Under the pieces are notes generated by a model, which was not told the origin of the DNA, did no database searches, and saw only the letters and a list, made by a program, of their open reading frames with translations. Both the position numbers and the translations under genes were made by a program. 64,000 bases of DNA from positions 434,437 through 498,436 of the forward strand of contig NW_005434616.1 in assembly GCF_000315625.1 (NCBI RefSeq), in the 5' to 3' direction. This DNA comes from Guillardia theta CCMP2712. Taxonomy: Eukaryota > Cryptophyceae > Pyrenomonadales > Geminigeraceae. This document shows positions 23,537-33,396 of this stretch, in pieces; within the stretch, counting starts at the first letter, position 1, and each line of letters begins with the position of its first letter.

Positions 23537-25435
23537 CTATCTCTCGTCTCTCGCGTCCTTGATTTCTCTGTCAGTTCTGTCAGCAAGACATTCGCCTCCT
23601 CCATCTCCCACCTGAGCTGCTGCTGGCTGATGCAGCACCCGGTCACTCCGAGAGTTCTGCAACGACCATGTATTAGAAAACGCCCAGACAGAAAAGTACA
23701 CATGTCAAGACATAGAGAGATAGACATGTCAAGACATAGAGAGATGGACATGTCAAGATGCAAACAGGAGTGTACCACAAGCAGGGGCATCCCCTCGCCG
23801 TTGATCGGATTGACTTCGATCTGAAGGTGGGATTAGAGGAGCAGGAGTGGAGCAAGGGCAGCAAGCAGAACCTCGAGAGCATACATCTCCTCCTCCTTCT
23901 GGTCCTCCTCCTCCTCCTCCGACGTCGCAGAGTCGCTGGCCCTACGTCAGTTTCCTCCCTACCCGTCTGTCACTCCACCTATCATACGGCGCTGAGAATT
24001 CTTCTGAGAGCTTTGACTTGCGGAGAGAGATCGGCTTGGCCAGGAGCCCGGGCACGCCAGACGCTCGTTCCCACACGGTTTGAGGGACTTCTCGTATCGG
24101 CATCTTAGATCGCATGCTGGTGGAGGGGAGAGGCATGTCACTGCTGGATCGCAAGATGTTGGAGTCAGCACCGACTCAAGTATTTGTTGCGAGAAAAGAT
24201 GTTCTGAAGGAAGCCTTCTTGTTTCTTCTCTCGCCCCTGACGCAAACTTAGATTCATCACAAGGACCTTTGCTCACCATGCTCCACTTAGGCAAGTTAAC
24301 CTTGGGCTTCACTTTGACATCCAGCCGAATCTGCTCGAGTTCTGCTGAGGAGTGAGGAGACACTCGCAAGCAAAGGACGCCGGTACTCAGTTCCTGTTCC
24401 CGGAAGGCTCTCAGGTATGGGTCTGCTTCTCTGCAAGGGGTCGTTACTGATCTGTTACGTTATGTTGGGGTGAGAGCAGCTGATCACCTCGAGTCCTCGT
24501 TGAGTTTGTGCCCCTCCATGGCCTCCTTGCGAAAGGAACGATCTACAACGTAAGTGAGCAAGCGAACGAGATTGACGAGCTGATACTATTCATCAAGACG
24601 TTCTTGTAATCTCTTCCTGCAGAACCATAACTTATTTTACATATGCTCCTGATCTCAACGACTGATATCAGAAAACTATCTCAAAAGATCTCAGAACAGA
24701 GTGTTTTCGCACATAAACTCTTCGACGCCCTCGTTAATGAAAGAGTTGGCATGATACTTGTGTCCTGTACGAGCAGGTCTGAAAGAATCTCACCTCGCAT
24801 ATGTTCATTGCAGCAGCACTTACATCTTGGTCCTGGTAGCAACCTTCTGCTTCCTTCCTTCCGCCATTCTTGTAGCGACTTGATCGTCGAACGCGTCTTT
24901 AAAGGCAGAAGCATGCTTGGCCTCAGCGAGCTGGGGAAGAGATAACCTGGCTGGGTCATCCATGGCAGCAAGATGAGCTTCGGATCTGCTGCGGTAGACC
25001 TGGGCATGTGGTCATGCTATGGCACAAGCTTGCTTCCTCCACATGAATCTTGGGTTTGACGTCTCCCTCCTCCTTGCCCTCGTCGTTGCCATCTGTCAAG
25101 AATCAGTCACGAATACCAGGCAAGCTTCGTCCTCACTTCGCTTCGGTTTGGAGTGTCTCCTATGGCCCTTGGGTGATTCTGGTTCGACTTCCCGTGGAAT
25201 CGTTAGTTCCCAGTTCAGCTCCTCCTCAGGACTCTCCTCGTCTGATTGGATTGAAAGATAAGCCTGAACAATCGCTCAGCATGGCTGCAGTAGTACAACA
25301 AGCGATCACCAACGAGCTACAGGACCGCATCTCGGTCTCTTTTCTTGTTTTCTCATCCTGAATCCCACCTTGCTGACCAGAAGCGTAGAAGGAGATGAGG
25401 GAAAGACTGTCGGGAGAAGCTTTCATTGCCTCCAT
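23537..25435 (-). CDS. Unknown acidic/basic protein, multi-exon
   Basis: The gene starts at ATG 25435 (MEAMKASPDSLSLISFY). Splicing in phase gives ESPEEELNWELTIPREVEPE, then basic and acidic clusters, then VYRSRSEAHLAAMDDPARLS and AEAKHASAFKDAFDDQVATR. Next come SFRKEAMEGHKLNEDS, EADPYLRAFREQELS and IRLDVKVKPKVNLPKWSM. Further on are PIREVPQTVWERASG and EEEEEDQKEEEMYALE, then IEVNPINGEGMPLLV, and a last exon with NSRSDRVLHQPAAAQ ending at 23537. Introns are mostly 43-60 nt. The last intron is longer, about 110 nt, and contains a tandem repeat. The mix of acidic runs and basic patches suggests an intracellular, perhaps nuclear, protein. No domain was recognised, and the exons around 24150 and 24640-24830 are uncertain. 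Confidence 0.55.
23699..23757. repeat. 24-bp tandem repeat inside an intron
   Basis: About two and a half copies of a 24-bp unit (ACATGTCAAGACATAGAGAG plus four bases) lie within the proposed last intron of the minus-strand gene. The unit contains ACATGT, a palindrome. Confidence 0.8.
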
Positions 25436-26044
25436 CTCTTTCAATCCTTGCAACACCGCGAGGACACGGTGACAGAAGACTCAAAAGGCTGACGGCAAAC
25501 AGAGAGGGGCATGATGGGAGGATGAGACACCAAAAGTTTTTGTCTTGTCGTCTTCATCTCTTCATCTCTTCTTCTCTCATCTCTTCTTCTCTTCTTCTCT
25601 CGCTCTCTCGCCATTCTTGTGCCTCCATTCGCTCACTGTAGGACCGGCTGGTAGCATCGGCGACAGGCACTACCACCCCGCGCTCACAAGTACCCTACCG
25701 CCTTTCTAATTATTTACCACCCCTGTTCTCTAGTCTCATTCCTTCTTGCGATACCCCACCCACCCCCTTCAGCTGAACCTTATCTCTTTGTTGTCACCCC
25801 CACATCCCCTTGACCAGTTCCAAGTCAGTTTCCCAAAACTCTTCTCCCTCCTCCCTCCTCCCTCCTCCCTCCCTCCTCCCTTCCCCCGTCTCGCCTCCTT
25901 CCCGCCGTCCTTGTCCCGCCCTCCCTCCTCCTCCTCCCCCTCCTTCCTTGTCTCTGCCTCCAGTTTTCTTCCTCTTTCTGTCTTATCTCCTGCTGTTCCT
26001 CTTCATCCTCTCCTTCACTTCACCGCTTTGCCAGCCTAACCGCC
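25436..26044. promoter_or_regulatory. Divergent spacer with TACCCC words and pyrimidine tract
   Basis: This 609-bp region lies between two divergent start codons. TACCCTACC, TACCACCCC and ATACCCCACCC words lie at about 25670-25770. From about 25820 to 26040 the plus strand is nearly all C and T, ending next to the polycystin ATG. The same arrangement precedes WDR12. No TATA box was recognised. Confidence 0.5.
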
Positions 26045-28893
26045 ATGCCGGATGACCGCGTCAGACCAGGTTCCCGATCTCCTGCGTGTACTCTCTCCTT
26101 CACCGTTCTCTCTGTCTCTCTCTTCCTTCGAGTCAGGAAATAATTCTCAGACATCAAACACACACGCATTCTCTCTTGTCCTCCTTGTCGCAAGTTGGTT
26201 TTTGAAACTTTGTACAGGAAATGGCGTGTATGCTCGAAGATCGGCCAGATTTCGAGAGAGTTTGTTGTATCAGACATTCACAGCTCGCCCCAGCGAGAAG
26301 CAGCGAGAAGTTTTACTGTTTATCTGTCTTCTAGTATGTTTTACACTTGGATGGTTTCTTGGTCGCCCGGGACAAGACGCTTATTTCCTGTCAGAGAGGT
26401 CAGGATGCGGAAACAAATGACGAGACTGACTGACCTGTTGTGATCGAAGAATGAGAGCGAAGATCCTGCACGGCTCAGGATGCTACAACGTCTCCAGCTG
26501 GGAGGATCTCGTCGACATCGTCCAACTGTGGGAGTGGCTGCAGGGGCAATTCATCCCCTCCATCTACTATCAAGACACTCCCAGCAGCGGGCTGGGAAAC
26601 GTGCTGGGTTACAACTACCTCATAGGAACGATCCGGCTGCGACAGGTGTACCACCTGGAGGACCTCGAGAGCTTTTGGCTGATGGTGTGGCCAGGTCAGA
26701 GGAAAGGCTGCGAACTGCGAGAGCTTGCCCGAATGGTTGAATCATTCGCTATTCTCGCAGAGCTCCATCTCCTGCTATCCGAGGTGGGCGAGGCTTTCAG
26801 GCTTCGAGTAGCGCGATGTGACTAGCAGATGCCAGCATCACCACGAGGAACGCGGACCATCAGTCGTACGGGCTGCCAGTAGCTGTCGAGACCTGCTGTG
26901 AAGCTACTGACTTGACAACAGGCTCTCCCGTTCGTGTGGAGTCCTGGGGATCCTTTTGGGGACACGATAAGCACTCAGGTCTTGTGCTGTACCTGCTGAG
27001 AGCTCTGATGGCTGAGACAGTTCGGCGAGTATGAAACCGGCGGCTTCATCATGGAATTCCCTCAATACAACGCGAGCAAAGCGCAAGACATTCTGTCGTT
27101 TCATAAACGTGAGCTTGTTGAGGAAGGAGGCTCGTGGTGAAGACAAGGGCAGTGCATGGCTGGCTTGACGTCAACTCGAGACTCGTTCGGATCAGCGCCA
27201 CCTTCTTCAACCCCTCCCTCCAGCTGGTGAGCATGGACGAGACGAGGACAGCAGTGACTTGATCGCTCAGTGTCTCTTCATGTCGCTAACGGCAGAGATG
27301 CCTCCGTTCGGAGGGCTCGTGACCTCTTCGAGCTTCATCGCTCTTCCTCTCAAGATGTACCAGGGTACTCGATGACCTCAACCCCTCCAGCTGTGACTCC
27401 AACTACGACAGGAGTCACAGGAGTCTTCAAACTGATCTTTCAGCTGCTCTTCTGCGCCATCGAGCTGAAGTTTCTCTTTGACGAGTACCTAGCAGCCAAG
27501 GAGCTGGGGTTTGAGGTCAGCGGGTAGGGGGCGAGCCTGCAAGTCTGACGTTGAGCAGTACATCAAGAGGTTTTGGGGTTGGGTCCGCCTCATCGAGTGC
27601 GGCCTCATCGCCGCCATCGCCGCCATCCGCATCAGCTCCTTGTCTATGGTGGACCAGCAGTACGCAAACCTCAACACCTCGTCCGTCTCCAGCACCTACA
27701 TCGACCTCCAACGCATCCCGAGGCTGACGACGTCTGACAACAACCTCGTCGTTGCCCTGTCCATCCTTCTCTTCGCGCGGCTCTTCAAGTACGCGACCTT
27801 CTATGATGGGGCTGATCACTTGTTTCGAGTAGTCGCAAGAGCTCTGCTGGAAGTGGTTCCCTTCTTCGTCTTCTTCAGCATCGTCTTCATCATGTACACC
27901 CTTGGCTGTTACACCCTCTTCGGAGACAAGTCTGTCAACTTCCGGAGCTTCACAACGTCGGTTCAGAGCATGATGTTCATCATGATGGGAGACTCTTCCG
28001 TGTACAAGGAGATGGCGGCCATCGACGACTCTCTCACGCCGCTTCTTGTCTACTCTTTCCTGACCGTTCAGTTCGTCTTGTGCCTTAATATGTTCACAGC
28101 CATCATGGTACACACGCACGCAAGAGTCAAGTCAGAGCTGGACAAGGAGCCCGAGGACGCGTTCAGGGAGCAGCTGGACGGCTTGATCAAACTTCTGCGA
28201 CGCTCCCTCGGCAAGGTGGAGCCGGAAGAGAACGAGGAAATCGAGAACGAGCTCGAGGACGAGATTGCGCGAGTGTCCAGCGACGCGTGAGGAGGATGGA
28301 GGAGGTGGGGCGTTGCTGACTAAGGGGCAGGCAAGACGGGAGGGCTGAGAAGGAGGGGAGAGGAGGAGAGAGGATATTCAATCGCATCCCTTCCAATGGG
28401 TCGAACTATGCTGAGGTGCGTGCTGCCCCTGCTGCTTCTTCGCGCTGAGGAGAGCGCAGGTGATCAAAGCTGCTCCCATGCTCGAGGGAGGCGACAACGA
28501 GCTGAGCTCCATCGTCAACCGCAAGGTACCTCGACCTCCTCGGATCCACGAGTTGCTGTTACCTGCTACATCCTTCTCCTCCTCTTTCACTCTTCCGCTT
28601 GTCAGTCTCTACTCGCTGACTTGGAGCAGCTTCAGAGGATTGAGAGTCAACTGACGTCTCTGGAGAGCGTCAAGCTCAACGTGCTCGCGCTCTCCGACCG
28701 TCTCAACGCTCTGACTGAGTTCCTTGTGTCCGACCCCTCCCGCCTCCGCTCCTCCAAGCAGATCGACGCTATCAGCCGCAAGCTCGACATTCTCTCCGAG
28801 ACCCTCGCCGGGGCCGACCCGTCAGCCCGTCCGAGCCTGGGCGAGATGAAGGAGGCAGAGGTGACGGTAGAGGAGTCGGACTGGAACGAATGA
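26045..28893 (+). CDS. Polycystin (PKD2/TRPP)-type cation channel
   Basis: Polycystins are tetrameric six-helix cation channels, often ciliary or in internal membranes. A 25-nt first exon (26045-26069) joins 26218-26398, which holds the first helix (LLFICLLVCFTLGWFLG). The extracellular polycystin/TOP domain follows: WEWLQGQFIPSIYY, VLGYNYLIGTIRLRQ, the Cys-containing NCESLPEWLNHSLFSQSS, TQFGEYETGGFIMEF and WLDVNSRLVRISATFFNPSL. Then come helices S2-S6, with FVFFSIVFIMYTLGCYTLFG, a pore loop SFTTSVQSMMFIMMGD and VLCLNMFTAIMV. The cytosolic tail is acidic and predicted to be coiled-coil (LESVKLNVLALSDRLNALTE), ending DWNE at 28893. The pore Gly-Asp agrees with the PKD2 LGD filter. The junction near 26800-26860 is unresolved. 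Confidence 0.9.
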
Positions 28894-29002
28894 GTCAAGC
28901 ATGTAACTTGTCACTCTATCTTGTACATAGACGTTTAAACTTAACTTGAACATTTCATGGCTCGATCTGATACAGACTCGCTAACTCTTTACCATCTTCT
29001 CC

Positions 29003-31359
29003 TCACTGCATCGCACAATCCTGCCCAACTTTCTCTGCCAGATAATCCGCCAACACGCTCTTCAATGCTCTGCCACTCGTGTGAGTGAGCGAGACGAAAG
29101 CAAACGAGGAGGAGAAGGCAAGAGGAGAAGGGAAGGCGAGCAGAGGACTGCGAGCTGAGCAAGAGGCTCAGGGAGGAGGACTAACTTGATTTCCTTGAGC
29201 ATATGCTCCAAGTCTAGCAGCCCGTCCTTGTACCTGCAGCTGCCTATCATCGAGGACGCGGGGGAGGAAGAGCAGAACAGGTCAAATCACCCTGATGCTG
29301 CGAGCTTGTCTGAGCGCACAGGAGAGGATAAGAGAGAGGCGACGGCAGGAGCAGAGCCAGCGAGCATCTGACGGAGCTGCATGGCAAACTGACACGCGCC
29401 AGTGAGCAGCTGGAAAGAGAACAAGGAAAAGGACATCAAGACAAGGATGAAGAGGAGGCGGCCAAATGCGAGGCGGAGCGATGATGAAGCGGGAAGGAAA
29501 GGGAATAAGTAGGAGGAGGATTGAGGACGAGAGGACAGAGGGGAGGAGGGTCACCGAGGAGAGCTCAAGGCGGCACTGAAGAGCTTTGCTGCTCATCTCC
29601 GCCATCTCTCGCGATACTTTCAGTTCGAGAGCGAAGGCTTCTGACGAGTTTCGCGCCTCCTCCATTTCCTCCCTGAGGTCCTGCACCTTGCTCTTCTCAG
29701 CTCGCAGCTGCTCCCTGCAGGCGTGCAGCTGGTCGGTCAACTGCATCTCGTGAGGTTGCGGGGGAGGAGGCGGAGAGAGACCTCAAGGATGAGATCTTTC
29801 TGCTGCTTCTCGACTGTCGACAGGTTGCTGTGCGAGCTCTGCATAGTCTCCTGTCCTGCCGGTCAGTCTGATTGTCTAGAGCAGCAGCGACGTCACCAGC
29901 TCTCGTCTCAGGTTGGCACAGTCGCTCTCAAGCACGTCGATGTAGGTCTGAGCGTCTCTCTTCGCAACTTGCATCTCCTCGACCTTACAGAAAGATGAGC
30001 GGGAGACAAGGAGGAGGAGGAGGAGGAGGAGGAGGAGGAGGAGGAGGAGGAGGAGGAGGAGGAGGAGGAGGAGGAGGAGGAGGAGGAGAAGGAGGAGGAG
30101 GTGAAGGAGGAGGAGGAGGAGGAGGAGGAGGAGAAACCTGCTGGGAGAGATGCTTGATGCTTCCATTGAGCTCGGAGACTTGTTCTTTATGCTGCAACAC
30201 TTCCTGTTCTCTAGTCACCTGCTCCTTCTGCAATCTTGATCGGACCTGACAAGCAGTAGTCAGACAGTGAGATGTACTTGCTTGACAACCAGACTGAGTT
30301 CGTGGAGAGTTTCTTTCAGCACGCCTGCAATGTCTGACCGCTGCTGTTTGTCAGAGTTGCTCTCGTCCGTCTGCACTTCTTGGTTTTGAGTCTTTACAGC
30401 AAGATCTTGGTCTCTTCGTCCACTCACGGCATGTGACAAAATCTGTGCAGGTGTGAAGATGGCAAACAGACAGAGCAAGGAGTAAATCATCAGCGGCACA
30501 ACAGACTTGCCTACCTCGTTTGCAGATTCGTTGGAAATTTGTGCCCGCAGTCTTTCATGCATGGCTTGTTCTTGCAGTTGCTGGATGAGAACATTTACAT
30601 CCGGCAGACATGCTGTCGCCTCCTCCCTCTGCCCCGACATCCTCGTCTCCTCCACATCCCCGTGAGAATCGTCAGGCCGGTTGACCTGCTCGTCCATCCA
30701 GTCGTCGAACATGTGCGAGTCCAGGACGTTGGAGGAGCGAGAGAAACGGGACGATTCTCTCCTCACCGAGTAAGAGTAGGACCTCGACGCGGCTTCAGCA
30801 AACGCTCTCTTCGCCTCCCAGCTCATCGGTATGTGATTCTCGTGCTCACGTGACAGCTCCCGCATGGACAAGGCAGGTCCCTGCTCCCCCAGGGCCCCAA
30901 CGTGTGCGATGCTGGGCCTTGTCTCGCTCCCCATCTCTCTGACTTTCCTGTCTGTCTGACGAGTCACCGAGAGCACCCAACAAGATCTACGAGACCTGCG
31001 AAAGCTCCATCGCTTCTCACATGCCTGGCTGCCGCCTCCTCCAACTCGTCTCGAGCTAGAGAAGGAATGTGAATGTTGTACTTCCTCAGAAGACCAAGCT
31101 CCTCCTCCCCGAGTTTGAGAAGAGGTCGCATCGATCTCTCTCCCTCCCTCGTCCTCCTTTCCTGTTCCTTGTCATGGTCGTCTTCCCTATAGATCCTCGT
31201 CTTGGCAAAGCTTGGCCCGTCCCTGCTCGCATACCTTCGCGTCCTCCTCGCTTCCTCAAAGCTGTCCTCCTCCTCGTCAAAGCTCCTGTCCTTGAGTGAT
31301 GGCGGGAGAGGAAGCGGCTGGTCAGCGAGTCTCCGAAGTTCTTGACGGAGCCGCTGCAT
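29003..31359 (-). CDS. Coiled-coil protein, unknown
   Basis: The gene starts at ATG 31359 (MQRLRQELRRLADQP). Exons read through FEEARRTRRYASRDG and LLKLGEEELGLLRKYNIHI, then MSWEAKRAFAEAASRSYSYS, FDDWMDEQVNRPDDSHGD and VLIQQLQEQAMHERLRAQIS. Next are long heptad-like stretches (LQKEQVTREQEVLQHKEQVS, VEEMQVAKRDAQTYIDVLES, LHACREQLRAEKSKVQDLRE, AFALELKVSREMAEMSSKAL). The protein ends with YKDGLLDLEHMLKEI and ALKSVLADYLAEKVGQD. The second half is therefore a predicted coiled coil, as in cytoskeletal or centrosomal proteins; function is not known. One intron contains a long GGA repeat. An upstream frame continues into the CCTCT repeat, so the true start could be further 5'. Confidence 0.65.
30009..30132. 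repeat. GGA trinucleotide repeat in an intron
   Basis: About 40 GGA units with a few GAA/GTGAA interruptions. On the coding (minus) strand this is a long TCC pyrimidine run that lies between exons coding for coiled-coil sequence, directly upstream of a 3' splice site, so it may act as a giant polypyrimidine tract. All frames are open across it. Confidence 0.9.
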
Positions 31360-31419
31360 TGCGCCGAGCTGCAAAGAAAAAGATTCGTCAATGAGCGACT
31401 TCCCCCCTACCACGATTTC

Positions 31420-31740
31420 TCTCTCCTCTCCTCTCCTCTCCCTCGCTCCCTCCTCTCCCTCCTCTCCCTCCTCTCCCTCGCTCACTCTCTCCCTCCTCTC
31501 CTCTCCTCTCCACTCCTCTCCTCTCCCTCGCTCCCTCGCTCCCTCGCTCCTCTCCTCTCCTCTCCTCTCCTCTCCTCTCCTCTCCTCTCCTCTCCCTCGC
31601 TCCCTCGCTCCCTCTCTCCTCTCCTCTCCTCTCCTCTCCTCTCCTCTCCTCTCCCTCGCTCCCTCTCTCCTCTTCTCTCCTCTCCTCTCCCCTCCTCTCC
31701 TCTCCTCTCCTCTCCTCTCCTCTCCCTCGCTCGCTCCTCT
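31420..31740. repeat. CCTCT pentanucleotide microsatellite
   Basis: About 320 bp dominated by CCTCT units with interspersed CCCTCGCTCCCTCGCTCC blocks. It lies in the spacer upstream of the coiled-coil gene (minus strand). No stop codon occurs in any frame on the GA-rich strand, which creates spurious Gly/Glu/Arg open frames. Confidence 0.9.
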
Positions 31741-32038
31741 CGCTCTGTTCTTCCACTCTAGGACATTAAATTTCGAGCATATCATTTGCTATGACGGTTT
31801 TGCTGTCTTTCAGAGATCGGTTGCAAGAACTGCGACAATGGGCGCAAACGAGATGGAGGGTGAAGGAGCGGGGAGAGCTCATGCAGAAGGAAGAGGAAGA
31901 GAGAGACGAGAGCTCATGCAGAAGAAAGAGGAAGAGAGAGACAGGAGGGAGGGAGAGGTCGGAACTCTTCTTGTTAGTTCCAAGTCTATTGGCAGACCAT
32001 GAAATCGACTAAGTTCAACAGATTTATTAGTCGAGATG
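31741..32038. other. Spacer with a short direct repeat
   Basis: Between the CCTCT block and the 52-bp minisatellite lies sequence rich in AGAGGAAGAGAGAGAC. A unit of about 36 bp starting GAGCTCATGCAGAA is present twice (about 31877-31955). A plus-strand frame (RLQELRQWAQTRW) looks coding-like for about 20 codons, but no gene could be assembled. Confidence 0.4.
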
Positions 32039-32310
32039 CTTCATGATATGATCTAGCTCCATCTAGTTTGATTCAACTCCTTCATAAGATCTTCATGATA
32101 TGATCTAGCTCCATCTAGTTTGATTCCACTCCTTCATAAGATCTTCATGATATGATCTAGCTCCATCTAGTTTGATTCCACTCCTTCATAAGATCTTCAT
32201 AATTGATCTAGCTTCATCCAGCTTCATCTAGCTTGGTTCCAATCTTTCATTAGATCTTCATGATATGATCTAGCTTCATCTAACTTGATTCCTCTCCTTC
32301 ATTAGATCTT
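32039..32310. repeat. 52-bp minisatellite, five units, abutting a start codon
   Basis: Units start at 32039, 32091, 32143, 32195 and about 32257. Each begins CTTCATGATATGATCTAGCT and ends TTCATAAGAT or TTCATTAGAT. The first three are nearly identical, the fourth is longer and diverged, and the fifth is moderately diverged. A sixth partial unit (CTTCATG) supplies the ATG of the cobalamin adenosyltransferase gene at 32312. Confidence 0.9.
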
Positions 32311-32311
32311 C

Positions 32312-33311
32312 ATGTTGTCGATCCATCGTCGAGCCCTCTGGTCGCTGCTGCCTGTTGCCCGCTCAAGCGCTCCAGCTGTGTTGAGCGCCACCTCCAGGCT
32401 AGCGGGGTCGAGGTTGCAGAGGTTCGAAGCAGCAGCGACGGCAAGGCAGGTATCAGTGTACACGAGGACAGGGGACAAGGGCAAGTCGAGTCTCTACAAC
32501 GGCGAGCGAAGACGCAAGGACGACAAGATCTTCCATGCGCTGGGAGACATCGATGAGCTGAACTCGGCGGTGGGAATCGGGAAGGAGATGATAATCAAGG
32601 AGAAGGTTGAGGACGACATTCTGCTTGCTCGCCTGGAAGACATCCAGTGACTTCCAAGTCTTTATGTGCAACTCGGCAGCTCATGAGCTTGCTAGATGTC
32701 GCCTGCTAGACCTTGGAGCTCACATCGCCACGCCGACGAGCGAAAAGACGGCTGAGAAGGTGAAGAGGATGAAGGTAGAAGACGTCTGGGTGGATGATCT
32801 CGAGCTTTGGATCGACGAGATGGACAAGTATTCCTCCTATCTCCTATGCCTCCACCTGCTTCCCTTGCTCCCTCTCTCATCGTGTCTTGTATCTCTTAGG
32901 GAGCTCCCGCCCCTCAAGAACTTCATCCTCCCCTCCGGGGGGCTTGCAAGTGCAACGCTACACAACGCGAGGACTGTCTGCAGGTTGAGGAGGGGCAGCA
33001 GGGGCGGGAAGGGGAGTGGAGGGGGAGTAGCAAGGGAGCGGTCAAGAGTCTGTTGACGCCTCTTGTTCGGCAGGCGGGCTGAGAGGAACGTCGTGGCGCT
33101 GCAGCAGGACGAGCAAGCAGTCATCGACGCGTCGGCCGTGCGCTACCTGAACCGACTCTCCGACTTTCTCTTCGTCTCTGCTCGTCGCTGGTGACTAGCT
33201 GGAGATTGAGCTTGGGTTGTGCTGAGGGTCAGTTGATGCAGCGCCAAGTTAGCGGGGAAGCCCGAAGCCTTGTACCAGAGCGGCCATGGCCTCAAGACGC
33301 GCTCGCACTGA
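32312..33311 (+). CDS. MMAB: Cob(I)alamin adenosyltransferase, PduO type, mitochondrial
   Basis: This enzyme transfers the adenosyl group of ATP to cob(I)alamin to make adenosylcobalamin, the cofactor of methylmalonyl-CoA mutase. Five exons (32312-32646, 32696-32827, 32900-32983, 33074-33190, 33242-33311) give 245 residues. The first 45 or so are Arg/Ser/Ala-rich with no acidic residue before FEAAA (MLSIHRRALWSLLPVARSSA), a typical mitochondrial presequence. The family signatures follow: YTRTGDKGKSSLYNGERRRK (ATP-binding N-terminus), DELNSAVG, LPPLKNFILPSGG, ATLHNARTVCRRAER and YLNRLSDFLFVSAR. All junctions are in phase with short introns. It ends 85 bp from the PWWP gene, tail to tail. The start codon is embedded in the edge of a minisatellite. 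Confidence 0.94.
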
Positions 33312-33396
33312 TACGTCAGGTTCACTCACGTCACGGACCCAACGCGCTACTTCGAGCAAGTGCCCTCCTCCCTTCCTCCGCGCTATCCCTGAGCGT

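Noticed and set aside
27517-28119. Minus-strand frame of 200 codons opposite the polycystin channel
   Set aside because: It is a shadow of the long conserved channel exon on the plus strand.
29872-30249. Poly-Gly, poly-Leu and poly-Pro frames
   Set aside because: They come from the GGA trinucleotide array, which lies in an intron of the minus-strand coiled-coil gene.
31388-31785. Open frames rich in Gly, Glu and Arg, or in Ser, Leu and Pro
   Set aside because: They follow directly from the stop-free CCTCT/GAGAGG repeat; all frames are open at once.
32039-32310. Possible CRISPR-like or direct-repeat array
   Set aside because: The 52-bp units are contiguous with no unique spacers; this is a minisatellite in a eukaryotic spacer.
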